Positions 1 to 12,500 are shown, counted from the stretch's first letter. The stretch: 64,000 nt of DNA from Ailanthus altissimus (GCA_946807835.1 OX327699.1:1242501-1306500), one strand, 5' to 3'. Notes: generated by a model not told the origin, from the letters alone. Program-made: numbers and translations.

Positions 1-143
1 AATAGCTCTTAAAGCTTTGTCTGTGTGAGAAAAAAATATTTCAAAGTGTTTAAAAGTTGTATTTGAAGTGTTTCTTCTCTTGTAATATTTCTTGTGTTAA
101 TAATACAAATTCTTTTTATGTGAAGTCGAATTCTTCTCCAACA
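1..143 (+). repeat. 3' end of the copia 5' LTR
   Basis: Aligns to about 22757-22899 of the 3' LTR, both ending in CTCCAACA. The first ~360 bp of this LTR lie outside the window, so the left target duplication cannot be seen. Confidence 0.88.
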
Positions 144-146
144 AAG

Positions 147-159
147 TTGTATCAGAGCT
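147..159 (+). other. copia primer-binding site (initiator Met tRNA)
   Basis: TTGTATCAGAGCT lies 3 bp after the LTR end and matches the usual plant copia primer site TGGTATCAGAGC, complementary to the 3' end of initiator methionine tRNA, with one or two mismatches. Confidence 0.8.
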
Positions 160-265
160 CAGGCTACAAGAGCTCGAGAAAATAAGCACGGTATATAAGA
201 ATCACTAAAAATAAAAGCTCATAGCTTCGTCACACTTCACTGAAATTTTTTATAAATTTGAAAGT

Positions 266-1165
266 ATGGCTAGCAGTGGTATGTCATCTTTCCAAGTCCC
301 TACACTCAATAACAATAACTACGAAAATTAGAGTATCAAGATGAAGGTCCTTTTAGGTGCACATGATGTTTGGAAGTTATTGAAAAAGATTATAGTGAGC
401 CCTAAGATGACACCACTTTAACCCAACAATAAAAGAAAAGTTTGAAGGATTCAAGAATGAGAGACAATAAAGCTTTTTACCTCCTCTATCAAGCAATGGA
501 TGATGATAGTTTTGAGAAGATTTCAAGTGCAACTTCCACCAAGCAAGCATGAGAAAAGCTTCAAACCTCTTACAAAAGAGCGGAACAAATGAAAAAAGTT
601 CATTTCCAAACATTAAGAGGTGAATTTGAATCTGTACATATGAAAGAATCTAAGTCTATTTCTAACTATTTCTCAAGAGTCTTAGCTGTTTCTAATTAAC
701 TAAAAAAATAGTGAAAAGTTAGAAGATGTGAGAATAATAGAGAAGATACTTCGCTTGCTAAATCTAAAATTTGAGCATATAGTTGTGACTATTAAAGAGA
801 CTAAAGACTTGGGAAAATTACAATCAAGAAATTGATGGGATCATTGAAAGCATATGAAGAAAAGCACAAGAATTAACAAGGAATCATTGAGCAACTCTTG
901 AAAATGCAATTCAAAGAGAAAGAAGAAAGTCTTGGTAATGAAAGAAGCCAATGTGAAAGAGGTTATAGCTGCGGAACAAGTCGTGGATGTGGACAAGGTT
1001 GAAGTTATAACAATAATAATGAAAGAGAAGAAAGCTCAACTGAAGGTCATGGAAGAGGACACTCAAACTCAAGGTATGACAAGTCTTCAAGTTCAATGCT
1101 ACAAATGTTAGAAGTATGGGCCTTATGTCTCTAAATGCAAAGTTTCCAACGACAAAGTTGAAGGA
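266..1165 (+). pseudogene. copia gag (nucleocapsid polyprotein) remnant
   Basis: The capsid/nucleocapsid region of the copia polyprotein, which packages element RNA in virus-like particles. The ATG at 266 begins MASSGMSSFQVPTLN, the usual start of plant copia gag (UBN2-type), and is followed within 25 codons by a stop (NYEN*SIKMKVLL). Several more stops and frame changes follow. A zinc knuckle lies at 1097-1139 (CYKC*KYGPYVSKC). Its expected CX2CX4HX4C has a stop after the second Cys, and the His position reads Pro. No start other than 266 is sensible because it directly follows the leader. Non-functional. Confidence 0.8.
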
Positions 1166-1254
1166 AGAGCAAATTATATCGAAAAAGCATGTCAAGATAA
1201 TGCCACTTTGTTGCTAGCATATAAGATAATGCTGCTGGATAAGAAAGTACGTGA

Positions 1255-1628
1255 TACCTTGACACAGGTGCTAGCAATTATATGTGTGGAAGAAGAAACA
1301 TGTTTGTCGAACTTGATGAAACTGTGAGAAGAAATGTCTCTTTTAGAGATGAACCAAAGATATCGGTGAAAGGCAAAGGTAATATCTTATTCCACTTGAA
1401 AAATGGAAAGCATCAATTCATCTCTAATGTTTATTATGTTCCCAACATAAAAAATAATATCTTAAGTTTGGGACAACCCTTAGAGAATAGCTATAATATT
1501 CACATGAAAAAAAATAGTCTTTCCATAAGAGATAATAACAACATTTTAATAGTGAAGATTTCAACGTCAAAAAATTGGATGTTCTTTTTAAACATTCAAA
1601 ATGATGTTACAAAATGTCTGAAGGCCTA
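1255..1628 (+). pseudogene. copia aspartic protease and start of GAG-pre-integrase region
   Basis: The protease that cleaves the polyprotein. The catalytic motif DTGASNYMCG is intact at 1261-1290. It is followed by a typical domain with ISNVYYVPNIKNNILSLGQ, normally ISNVLYVPxLKxNLLSVGQ. The open frame starting at the ATG at 1282 covers 130 codons, but its last 15 codons lie in an inserted LTR. Copia sequence stops at KCLKA (1628) and resumes at 2491 with CYEDTTWLWHL, confirming the insertion point. The link from gag to protease (1165-1255) is out of frame. Confidence 0.82.
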
Positions 1629-2490
1629 TGTTGGAGATTTGGTAATTCAATACTCTTTTATGGACAAGAATTGAGATAAATACCAAAGAAGAGAGTTACA
1701 AGAAGTCTAGAACGTGTGAGATATGAATAAAGAAGTCTAAGACGTGTGAAACACGAAGAGGGAAGCAAAATGGGACTCGAAGACGCGAAGAAAGCGAAGA
1801 AAACGTGCATATGGGGCACTAAGGTTGAGTGCCGCTGCGCCCAGGGCTGAGCGCCGCAGCGCCCAACACAGAAGCCCAGCGCTGTGACGATGAACCTGAC
1901 ATAGCCAATGCCACGACTCTCAAAGATGAGCGCCACGGTACTAGAAGTGACAGAAAGTTTGTTTTGTCCGAATTTTGAGTTTTGGAAAGTTTTGGCCTTC
2001 CAAAATAAGTGAACTCTTACTCCAACAAAGAATAGAGTTAGTAGGCACGAAATAAACCCTATATAAATACTTGTAAACCCTTTTATTGAGATTAAGCATT
2101 AAGAGAGACTCCAAGAGAGGGGAAGAACTGGGTAAACACTAAGTATTAGTGTGCACTAGGGTAGAACCGCCTTTTAGGTGTTCATTGTTCGTAGTAGAGT
2201 AAGAGTACACTAAACACTAAGTCATTTTAAGGGTTCTTCATTGTTTTTCTTTGTAATATCTCTATGGAGTTAATAAGAGAGGTTAGGATCCTTAGATCCA
2301 TCATGGACGTAGGCAATTGGTCGAACCACGTAGATTATATTGTGATCTTTACATTTTGCTTTAATTATTGTTATATTGCTTGATAAATAGGTTATTCTGT
2401 TGCGCTAAGAGATTAAGATTCTAGGTTGAACTTGAGATTCTTTACTTCAACCTAATCTAAAAAGGAAAAAGGGTGTTCCCTCTCTCAACA
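1629..2490 (+). mobile_element. Solo LTR 'E' inserted in the copia protease/integrase junction
   Basis: Starts TGTTGGAG and ends CTCTCAACA, giving near-perfect terminal inverted repeats. It is flanked by a degraded 5-bp duplication (GCCTA at 1624-1628, ACCTG at 2491-2495). Removing it restores the copia coding sequence across the join. Plus-strand sense is inferred from a TATA box, TATATAAATA at 2060-2069. A GC-rich word cluster (GCGCCGCAGCGCCC and relatives) lies at about 1819-1870 in U3. 862 bp, no coding capacity. The parent superfamily was not determined; the GAACCACGTA block at 2324-2333 resembles copia LTR ends. Confidence 0.82.
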
Positions 2491-3180
2491 ACCTGCTACG
2501 AAGACACAACTTGGCTTTGGCATCTTTAATTTAGACATCTTAATTTTGGATAACTATAGTTATTATCTAAGAAAGAGATGGTAAGAGGCCTGCCTCTCAT
2601 TAGTCACCCCGATTAGCTATGTGAAGGGTGTTTATTTGGGAAGTAATTCAAAAAAAGTTTTTCAAAAAAGTCAAACTCAATACCCCACAAACAAGCTTAT
2701 ACTTATAGATGTGTATGGTCTAATCAAACTAAGTGCTCATGGTAATAATAATTATTGCCTTCTCTTCATTGATGATTTGTTAAGAAAAAATTGAGTGTAC
2801 TTCTAAAAGTAAAAATTAAAAGAATTAGAAGCTTTTAAGAAATATAAAGCTACTGTAGAGAAAGAAAGTGAACGTGAGATCAAGGCTATGAGATCTAATC
2901 GATTAAAAGAATTCACTTCCAAATATTTTCAAGCTTATTGTGAAGATAATGGGATACGTCGACCTTTAACAGTTCCTAGATCCCCCTAACAAAATGGAGT
3001 GGCTAAGAGAAAGAATAGAACCATTCTCGATATGGCTCAAAGCATGCTTAAAAGCAAGAGAATGCTAAAGAAGTTTTGGGTTGAAGCTGTAGCAACTGCC
3101 ATGTATATATTAAATTAATCACCAACAAGAAGTGTGTAAGGAAAAGTACCACAAGAAGCTTAGAGTAGGAAAAAGTCTAG
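2491..3180 (+). pseudogene. copia integrase remnant
   Basis: Integrase inserts the cDNA into host DNA. Visible parts are WLWHL*FRHLNFG (2520-2550), then KKEMVRGLP and CEGC.FGK of the HHCC zinc-binding region (about 2571-2640). The core follows, with DNGIRRPL and NGVAKRKNRTILDMAQSML at about 2947-3050, the segment that includes the second Asp and the Glu of the DDE triad (the Glu position reads Lys in AKRKNRT). Multiple stops (for example in SP*QNG, ILN*SPT). Interrupted at 3180 by a solo LTR and continued at 6032. Confidence 0.83.
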
Positions 3181-6026
3181 TTACAGGACCCGCCCCGAAA
3201 CATTCTACTATAGATTCCAGCAGCCTTGTCGGGCACCCCAACGAAAGTTCCTCGAATCTAACTATTTAATCTGAAAAATTCTGCGAGGCGAACCTTTTTT
3301 TAATTCTTGTTATTACTGAGAATATCCTGAAATATACATGAAAATAACTTAATAAATTTTTTTTTTAAAAAAAGGACAGAGTTTCTCATGTTTTTCTCAA
3401 AATCAAATACAAAACCTGTAAGAAAAATCACACTTCTATTTCAAACAGCTTCTAAACTTTCAAATAGAACCTTCGATCCTTTTCAAAATCAAATCCAAAC
3501 TTAACTCAATAATTTCATTTAAATCACAAAATTAACATACTAACAAAAAGTAAAACTATTACCATAATATCAAAACCTCTTCTTGTTTGTTCAAACATAT
3601 TTACAAAATACACAAGTCTATGACTACTATACAAAAATCAAAAGGTGCTACTTAGCATATTTACATTTACAAAATGATCGTCAAACTAGGCCCATTAATT
3701 AGTTGTAGGAGAATCAGCAATTTGCGCACCGAGGCCTGCACCTGAAGGGAGTTTTGAAAATACAAAACACCAAACGAGTGAGGTAAATGAGCTCAACGAG
3801 TGCGTTTAAGATTTCTAGTAAAATAAGATAAAATGAAATTCTGCATAAATAGTAAATTCTGAAAAATGCATAAAATATGCTTCAAAAACTATTATAAAAT
3901 TATAAAATAGTTTCTAACATCATATACTGATAAAATCTTGCCAAGGGGGTTTTGGTTATATCTTCTGTAAATAATATCCAGAATCTGTAAAACATAATAA
4001 CTAACATGTACATATATAATTACGTAATATGCATTCAATAGCTCAAAAACTATTAAAACCCTCACTCAACCATTTTCTTTCTAAACTACACCAATGGTAA
4101 CCTTAAAGCTCTATACTCACGTAGCGAGTAAACTAGCACCGCACAACGTGAGTAGGTCATGGGCATCTAAACTAGCAACACCTACTATGACATCTCACTA
4201 GCTATGCAATGAAATCCTACATCGCCTACATATAGCGAGACGATACCCTGTACACATACAGTGACTCACATGACTCGACAGCCCGACTTCTCAGAGTTAG
4301 TGACTCACCCCCCTAATACTTGCCCATGCGTACGGGATATACCGATCAGGTCTTAAACCATCACCACACTGAAATCTGAGGGTATCAATGGCCTTTGAAT
4401 CTAATTTAATAATTTTAAAACTGTTTCTTAAACCGAACATATAAATGCATATTTATAACTGTTTACCAAAATCGTAAATCATGTTTATACATTAAACCGA
4501 ACATATAAATGCATATTTATAACTGTATACCAAAATCATAAATCATGTTTATGCATTAAAAGCACATAAAACATACAATTTTAATATACGAAAACATATT
4601 AAACGAAAGATAAACCATAACAGATTTTCACTCACCAACCACTCCAAACTTAATTCTTCTCTGGAACGTTTACTTCCTTTACCACTCTTAGTTTTCTTCA
4701 CCTACATGCCATAAATGACATTTGGAACCTTTACAAATGCTAAAATCTCACTTAAACTAATAAACGCCCTAATCGGCTTACAAGGCCCGGATGGATTCCA
4801 CTTTTCAATTTTTATTTACGAAGTCATTCAATCTTGTTTAATTCACCATCCGAAGTCATAAAAATTGCTTAACACCTTATAAATTTGGTTGGACATAATT
4901 GCTCTTCACCTTATCAAAATGGATAATTATGTCCCATTTTCTTCAATTTTGATTTTCCATCAACATATACATCAAATTGATACAAGGAATCATTTATACA
5001 CAACAATTGAACCAAAACACAACTCAAACCCTAAAATCCTTAAAGTGGCCAAAAGTTACCCTACTCACCCTACACATCTCTTTTCTCAATTTCTTGTTCC
5101 AATGACATCCAAATTAAGCCAATTTAATTCTAATGCCCTAATAATATCTAATTGAAGTTTCTACCATAAAATCACACCAACCTCAATTCTTACCTTACTA
5201 ATTCTTTTAGTTTGACGAGTCCCTTAAACTCCACACTTGAATTCAATTCAACCTAAATCAATAATTCACACCAAAAATATTAATTGAGAAATCTTAAAAA
5301 AATTCACACATCTCCATTACCAAATAATGCTTTTCTTATCTCTTTTCTTTGGATTTTCACTAGTAAAAGCTTTAATTGATCATAGAAACTTGTATTTAAC
5401 TTTATCTTAACTTGATCAAGGATGAAAACTCATGAAAAAGAATTGAATTTCACTGTAGCAAGAACTCCCTCTCATGGCCAAAATTTTGCTCTTGTGCTCC
5501 AACACATTATGCTTTTTATTTAGCGAAATTCTAGACACTTCATCCTTATATAGTGCTCTTTTAAAAGTCCAATTTTCCCCTCAACTAATTTCAAAATTTT
5601 AAATTGCCATTAGTTCAAAATAGAAGTATTTAAATGGTTCCTTTCTAACTATTTAGTTAGAATAGTCAAATGAACCAACTAGGCTTCCATCTTGGCAATC
5701 TACCAACTTGTCTCTAATTGGTCCATTTTTTAACATATGGATTGTCTTTCTTAACAAAAGCTTGTTCCATGCATAACCCTTAAATAAAAATTCATATATT
5801 AAATTAAAATTTCATTTTCCAAGCCAATAGAAAAAATTTTAAAAAATATTCCATAACCGTCCGAAACTCCAATCGAGTGTGAAATTACCAATTTAGGTCT
5901 AATACCTCTCATGCGCACCATAAAAAAATATTTCTAATAGAGTTAAAATCGGGTACCCTACAGTGTCTTTATCACTTTATATCAAAATCTAGGCACCTAC
6001 ACTACTAATAGGGATCGGATCTAGCA
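3181..6026 (-). mobile_element. Solo LTR of family 'B' (2.85 kb), copy 1
   Basis: Flanked by a perfect 5-bp duplication TCTAG (3176-3180 and 6027-6031). Its ends are TTACAGGACCC and GATCTAGCA. The intact copy at 57994-60751 has TGACAGGACCC...TATTACA, so the first base pair here has mutated from TG. The two copies align over their full length. Minus-strand sense is inferred from a TATA-like box (TATATAAGG on the minus strand, 5544-5552). No coding capacity; an 88-codon plus-strand frame at 4889-5155 is chance. Probably from a Ty3/gypsy element with long LTRs, but no internal part is present to prove it. Confidence 0.83.
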
Positions 6027-6031
6027 TCTAG

Positions 6032-6784
6032 TGTCTCTCATCTAAGGGTTTTTTGAAGTATAGCTTATGTGCATGTACCGAAAGAGAAAAGAACTAAGCT
6101 TGATGATAAAAGTTAGAAGTTCATCTTCATTGAACATGAGAACAACTCCAAAGGTTATAAGCTATATAATCTAGGCACTGGTAAGATCGCAATAAGTCGA
6201 GATGTAAAATTTGATGAAGAAAGCAGTTTGGAATAGAGTTCTAATACAAACAACTACAACTTCCTTCCATACATTGAAGAAGAAAATGAGCAACTAGTGA
6301 TATAGCAAGCAAGAGATGAACGAGAACAAGCAATTACCTCACCTACTTCTCCAACAACAACAACTCATAAAGACTCGTCATCAACATCTTGGAGTTTAAA
6401 TAAAAAAGTTGTGTCATGCACAATGAGCATATATGAACTTTATGAGGTAACTGAAAGACTAGAAAATCTTACTCTCTTTTGCCTCTTTGCCAACTGTGAA
6501 CCAATGAATTTTTAAGAAGCTGTGCAAAATAAGAAGTAGAGAAATATGATGAATGACGAAATCAAAGGCATCATAAAGAATGACACATCGGAACTTGCTA
6601 CACTTTCCAAAGACCACAAGGCTATTAGTGTCAAATGGGTGTATAAAATAAAGAAGAATGCCAATAGAGAAATTGAAAGATACAAGGTGAGACTAGTAGG
6701 AAAACACTATAGTCAAAAAGCTGGTATTGACTATAATAAGGTATTTGCTGTTGTTGCTTTCATGGAAACTATAAGGTTGATTAT
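6032..6784 (+). pseudogene. copia integrase C-terminus and reverse transcriptase N-terminus
   Basis: Resumes the frame broken at 3180: VSHLRVF*SIAYVHVPKEKRTKLDDK (6032-6108). A variable linker follows, then the RVT_2 reverse transcriptase start: KDHKAISVKWVYKIKKNANREIERYKVRLVGKHYSQKAGIDYNKVFAVVAFMETIRLI. The last part is open from the Met at 6546. The polymerase palm continues at 21139 after the gypsy insertion, with the flanking bases ATTAT duplicated (6780-6784 and 21134-21138). Stops in the linker and before 6546 make it non-functional. Confidence 0.85.
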
Positions 6785-8100
6785 TGATATGGCGTAATTA
6801 TATAAAATATTTTATCCTTCTAAACTTAATGTTTGTTCAATTTATCACAATAATTTGGCCATTTATGTATATTAATATTATTTTATAGGTTTAAAGACTA
6901 TCGATGCAAACATACCAAAAATCGAATGCAAATAAAGTTATTTGAGATAAGAATATAAGAGGAGACTAAAATGCTCAAAATGTAAACAGTGCCCATGAAC
7001 AGTGTAGTGCTGAGGCATTGGCAACGACATTGAAATCAGTAGCTCCAACGTCGTGGCATTGAGTTCTAATGCCGCAACACTAGATGTTGTACACTCTTTT
7101 AAAGACAATGTTGTCCTATTTTTATAACCCTAAGCCTATATAAACATCCATTATTGAGCCAAAACCATGTTGAGTAGTAGAAAACACAAAAGTAAACACA
7201 TCATTTAGACTTGGAAGCAAGAATCAACAAGAAGAAGAAGGAACTCTACATATTTGATGAAAAACATCATTGTTGCATTAGGGAAAATTTTCTCTTCTCT
7301 TCAATTTCGTACTTGTTGGTTTTAATATGTATAATTATATTTTAGATGCTCTAAACTTATGTTTATAATTATGAACTAAGTTTTATTAATAGGATTACAA
7401 TGTGAACTCAATATGTAGCTTTTATTAATTATTTTTCCTTATTCATCATATTGGTATTGAATTGTTCAATTTGTTCTATGCTTAATGCTTGTAATTATAT
7501 GACAATGTATTAGATTAATTTGGAAACTTTAATGAACTTAGAAAATAAATTTTTATGTTGGCCATGAATAGATTGATGTATGATCATTGTGTAAAAGTAT
7601 GAGTTCTATATGAGATAGGAATATACTCATATAGCATATATGACCATTTAAAGAACTTGCTCTTAATGAGTTTTATTTTAATTTGATTATTATAAGAATA
7701 TTGATAATTGATTGAATGAGATATACTTACTTGACCATTAGAAGAGGTTTGTGAGGATATTAGAGTTCTTAGTTAACAATTCATATTGATAGTTTTAAGG
7801 GGTGTAATTGGATTCAAGTGAAGTATTTGGGGATTATTATAATCCTAGGTATTTGAGTATTAGTGATGTCATATTTGTTCTCTTTGCTCAATTCTTGTAA
7901 TTATTCTTTTTTGTGTAGTTAGTTTAGATATCAAAATCATTGAATAGCCAATAGTTTGAATAAGAGTAAGAGGACACAATTTTAATACTTAGCAAGTAGT
8001 AATAACAATTCCTCGTGAATCGATACTCTACTTATCGTATATTACTTGTTGCGATTATATACACTTGCGTTAAAAGTATATACGTACAAAATACACAATA
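6785..8100 (+). repeat. Complete LTR of element G in inverted orientation
   Basis: 1316 bp, from TGATATGGCGTAATT to AAATACACAATA (expected ending ACAACA). It is the reverse complement of the right LTR of G over its full length; for example 6797-6930 mirrors 8250-8380 and 21000-21123, and 7900-8100 mirrors 12603-12800. TATA box CCTATATAAAC near 7134-7144 in plus sense. Confidence 0.85.
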
Positions 8101-8167
8101 CGTTTTTTCTTTTCAAGCTCTATAGACCACAAGTGCATGTTGTGCATCGATAGTCCCCTCCTGATTC
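8101..8167. other. Filler DNA at the inverted-LTR junction
   Basis: 67 bp that fit neither LTR arm as a continuous alignment. They contain CAAGTGCATGTT (8130-8141), found near the U5 end of the G LTR (about 12636), and GCATCGATAGTCC (8144-8156), found near the U3 start (about 8266). The rest is unmatched. It looks like a patchwork of LTR scraps at a join. Confidence 0.5.
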
Positions 8168-8387
8168 AAACTGTTCATAACACTGTTCATATTTTGAGCA
8201 TTTTAGTCCCATTTTTTATTCTCATCTTAAATAACTCCATTTGCATCTGGTTTCTAGTATGTTTGCATCGATAGTCCTGAAACCTATAAAATAACATTAA
8301 TATGCATAAATGGCTATATTATTGGGATAAATTGAACAAACATTAAATTTAAGAGGATAAAATATTTTATATAATTACGCCCTATCA
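8168..8387 (-). repeat. Truncated 3' LTR of element G (U3 start only)
   Basis: Ends CGCCCTATCA at 8387, next to the polypurine tract. Matches the first ~220 bp (in minus sense) of the G LTR, then breaks off into filler. Confidence 0.8.
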
Positions 8388-8405
8388 AATACCCTCAAAC
8401 TTAAG
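8388..8405 (-). other. Polypurine tract of element G
   Basis: Minus strand reads AAGTTTGAGGGTATT directly before the U3 start TGATAGGGCG, the normal plus-strand priming site. The same arrangement occurs in element H at 15189-15203 (AAGTTTGGGGTATT). Confidence 0.75.
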
Positions 8406-11400
8406 AGTTTTCTCATCCTCAAGCAAAGATAGATAACAATTAATAAATAAATTCAAAAATCAAAATTACGGGCTAACAGATAATTAATAGTTATTCTCAA
8501 AGATTGCATTGTCTATAACTCTTAAAAATCTTGAAATACCGTAGTATTCAATATGCCTAATCACTATACTTATTTCACCCTACAAGTGATTACTTAGTGT
8601 ATGTGTGTGTGTATGTGCATAGTTATTATTGTCAATTAAATGCACTCGAAATGGTTTATGTCTACAAGAAAGGATATGATCTCTATGGAATTTGTTTTTT
8701 GAACTTACACTCCATAAGCTTACTTTTCATATCACTCTCTACTAATATAAGAACAAACATGATTAAGGATTGAATATAACTTTAATAAGCTTGTAATGTA
8801 TGGCTAAGGTGAAGGTTGGATAATATGGATTCAATTTTGATTCAAGTCACACCATAAACATACATTCATACTTTTGATCATCAAACCTTCATCTCATTTT
8901 CAAATAACATCCCCAAACTTAATTTGAAACTTTCTTTGTTGCTTTTTATTATCAATTTTTTTTATAAGAGCATATACATTTATTTTATTTTTCTTTTCTT
9001 ACTTTTCTCTATTTTTTTTAACAAGATGATATTTCAAATCACTATATTCCCAAAGTTAGAATTTGTTTTAACCCCTTTTGAACGATAACAACCATAACGA
9101 TTATGCTTATGGTGTGAGGGGTGATAATGATGGAACAATATGAAAAGTTTTTTTGGCATTAATGTAGTTAACAAAGAAAGATGATCATTAGGATCAAAAT
9201 AAGTGACTATGATAAATATATATCGATAGGCTCGAAAGGCTCAAATGATCCAAACATGGCCTAAATTACTTCCTTAATCATGTATGTCCTAGGATTTCAC
9301 CTCAAGTGACAAGCAAACGAATTCTAGAGTGTGTTTGAGACCTTTTGTATTCTTGTTGTGCATAAGCTTTCTCTATGTCAACAACTAACTTAACAATCCA
9401 ACTGTATTCTCAATGTGTTTCAAGTAATCACGAATAGGATAAACCTTGCAATTAAGATTAAACATATGAACAAACATAGCATCTATTGATTCCAAAAAGT
9501 TATAGTTTCTGCATTAGTTTTATCATGGACTAATAATTATCTTAAACCCAAAACAGAACACAAAATACATAAAACACACCAAATTAATAATAATAATAAC
9601 ATGCAAATTAAAAATAATTGTAAATACATATAAATAAGTAAATCTAAAAACAATACATATAAAAAAGTAAGGCCATTTGAAAATTTGGAAGTATTTCCCT
9701 CCCCTAAACTTAATTCATGATATGTTCTCATGGCATCAATAAAATTAAAAAACTGAAACACTTCCCTGAATGATGTGCTAAGGCCTCACTCACGTCCTCT
9801 ATAACATCCGGACCATCTCCCAAATTGTTGTCATTAATTTTTGTCGGAGCTTGATGAAGTAGCAAGGGCTGTTCATTATCTCATTGTATTTATGCTTTAA
9901 TGTAACAGTAACCCTTCAACTAAATTCAAATTTCTAAGCTTTCCTAAATCTCACCATGACAATAATATTAATCTCCTTCAAACAACCACAATACGTTGTA
10001 ATTCACGTGTAAATAAATTCAAATAATTCTCAATCAATTTGCAAATACAAGCTTCAATCAATAATTCACTCTACAACATAATCTACTATTACCACTCACA
10101 ATATAATTTAAACACTACCATGATAAGTATTTCATCAATAATTAAGTGTAAGGACACAAAAATACGTACCTTGGACAATGAATCCATTAATCTCAAATTT
10201 CGGAGTGCTCTTTGAATTTTTGATGAAATCTTTATTTTTTTTTATGAAAATTGGAGTTAATAAAGAATGAACATAAATTTTTCATGTGTTTGAAATGGGG
10301 AAATTGGGGAAGATTAGGGGGCAAAAGGAAAAAGAGAAAAAATAAAAAGAAAAAAAAATATGGAAAATTTGGGGGGGATTAAGGAAAAAAAATAGGGGTA
10401 AAAAAAATAGAAAAAAATGAAGGGAAACTCCTCTAAGCATGCCAGTGCAGTGGCGTTGGCAGTTAGCATTGCAGCGCGCTGCACAAGCATTATGCAATAA
10501 GCGCCCATTCCTTTTAATTTTCTTGTTTTTTTAAATTTTTTTTGTTTCTTCTTTTCTTTCTCTTATTTTTTTTCTTTCTTTTTTTTCTTTTTTTCTTTCT
10601 TTCTTTTTTGCTTTTTTTATTCATTTTTTTTAACAGCCACACCATCTTTTTTTATTTTTTTAATACAAAAATAAATACAAAATTTAATAAAATTACAATT
10701 ACCTTGGGTTGCCTCCCAAGTAGTGCCTGATTTAATATCGTCAGTGTGACGACTTTTTTTTTTATGTTGGCTCATACTGCATATTTGAATCATCTCGCCT
10801 ATGAAACTTCAGTCAATGCCTACTAGCAATGTTATTCCTTTTCTTCAACTTTCATAGTTCCATGAGAAAATTTTTAAAGAACAACCTCAACCACCTTATC
10901 TTGAGCTTTACCGGAAAGATTTTAATCTTAGACTGAACAATTGAACCTCATTGGCCGGTATATTTACTGCTTCTTGATGAGCTTGTTTCACCACATTGTG
11001 GTATTTAATTTATGTAGTGTTATTTCTTTATACGCGTAATTCATGATGACTTCCATTACTTGTAGTTTTATAGGTGGTTGTGCTTCATTTGGAATCACCA
11101 TATCGATCTTAAAGCAATGGGAAAATTCCTTGAAAACATATAAATCTTGGCTCTTCATTTCAAGCTCCTAGACAATAGAGATGGTGGAGTGCAATAGCTT
11201 AGAAAAATTTGCAACTATAATTTTTCTTCTTTTTCTTGTGCTCTTTCTTTTACTTCTATTTGCACCTCAACCATATGACGAGCCTATTGTGATTTGGTCA
11301 ATTCATTGACTGCATGTTGCTCTATCCCATACTTCACAATGATTGGCTTGCAGTGTTCAACATTTTCTATTAGATGGATTTTAGAGTTGCTAGGCAATGC

Positions 11401-11660
11401 ATCTTAGGGACAATTATAGCCAACATCTAAAATTTGTTCCACCTATTTTCCTAACATCTGCAAAGACAAAAATTGGCTATGCAACAATTCATCTGTCATC
11501 CTTATGTGCTGTAACATATTATTTAAGGAGGATTCCTTCTCTTGTTGCTACTGTTACTGAAGTTCTAGTGGGACTACAAGATGATTTAATTGCAGTAGAG
11601 TTTCCTCTCGGCTGTTATTCCAAGATACTTTATTACCCTATTCTAGATAATAGGTATCAA
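8406..11660 (-). other. Non-coding 3' internal region of element G
   Basis: No significant reading frame. Between 10296 and 10430 the plus strand is almost all purine, and between 10530 and 10660 almost all pyrimidine, with a GC-rich patch (GCAGCGCGCTGC palindrome near 10471) between them. The motif TGGGTTGCCTCCCA at 10705-10718, with the ATTTAATATCGTC block at 10729-10741, is shared with element H (16803-16816, then 16829-16841). This block marks the end of the coding part in Athila/Tat-type elements. Short frames at 9537-9761, 10282-10508 and 10542-10730 are low-complexity artefacts. Confidence 0.6.
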
Positions 11661-12500
11661 ATTTTGGGTTGTGTTGTTATTGGTAACCAATTTTTGGATA
11701 ATCTACAGGTTTTATACATTGTCTATTTAGATGGTTGCTACCACAAAAATCACATGTGATAAATGCAACTCTCTCAATGAATTTCCTTGAGGCAACAACT
11801 TCAACTATCCATTGATAATCATTGAAGGTCATCTCTTCTAGTAAGTCATATGCATCATTAATGGACTTATTCATGAATACACCCCATGCTGCAGCATCAA
11901 TTATCTTTCTTAAATGTCCAACTACATCATTATAAAAACTTTGCACAAGTAACCATTTTGGGATGCCATGTTATGAAAATTTCCTCTGCATTTTTTTAAA
12001 TCTTTCCCATGCTTTATGTAAGAATTCACCATCATCCTGCACAAATAAAGCTATAGCGCTTCTCATCATTACGGTTTTTGCCGGTGGAAAGAATGGCTAG
12101 AAATTTTTGTACTAACTCATCCCACATTGTTATAGACCCCAGCGGTAGTAACCTCAACCAATCCTTTTGCTTTATCCCGGAGTGAAAATGTGAATAGACG
12201 AAGCCATATTGCATCATTCGAGACTCTATTATATTTGTAAATGTCACATATTTATAAGAAATCCACAACATGCTCAATTGGATCTTTATTTGGTAATCTG
12301 CCAACTTATACTGAAGCTCTCAATAATTGGATCACCTCCAGTGGGATTTCAAAATATTCGACATCAATAACATATTTCAAATGCTTGAATGAATGTCGCT
12401 TACTCTTGGTACTACAAAATCCCTCAATAAAATTGATGTTCCAACCATCATAAATCAATACACAATTACTGAAAAATAAAATTAAAACAAATGATAGCAA
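11661..12500 (-). pseudogene. Gypsy gag remnant of element G
   Basis: Parallel to the better-preserved gag of H. EYFEIPLEVIQLLRASV (12306-12500) corresponds to NNFEIKPSTIQMLKESV. The stretch LLPLGSITMWDELVQKFLA (12032-12304) corresponds to SLPSEFISTWDDLAQKFLA. A third piece (11677-11946) has SFYNDVVGHLRKIIDAAAWGVFMNKSINDAYDLLEEM followed by the zinc-knuckle core CDFCGSNHLNRQC. These are three frames separated by stops and shifts, so not functional. A plus-strand frame at 11397-11759 partly overlaps it and is a shadow. Confidence 0.82.

Noticed and set aside
4889..5155. 88-codon plus-strand open frame
   Set aside because: Lies wholly inside a solo LTR; the second copy of this LTR (57994-60751) does not keep the frame.
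3181..6026. Initial reading as a DNA transposon with TCTAG repeats directly at GGATCGGA
   Set aside because: The second copy shows the true end is TATTACA, giving TG...CA ends and a 5-bp duplication, so it is an LTR.
10542..10730. Phe/Leu-rich 62-codon protein
   Set aside because: Translation of a pyrimidine tract.
11397..11759. 120-codon plus-strand open frame
   Set aside because: Partly antisense to the gag remnant of element G and matches no family; a shadow.
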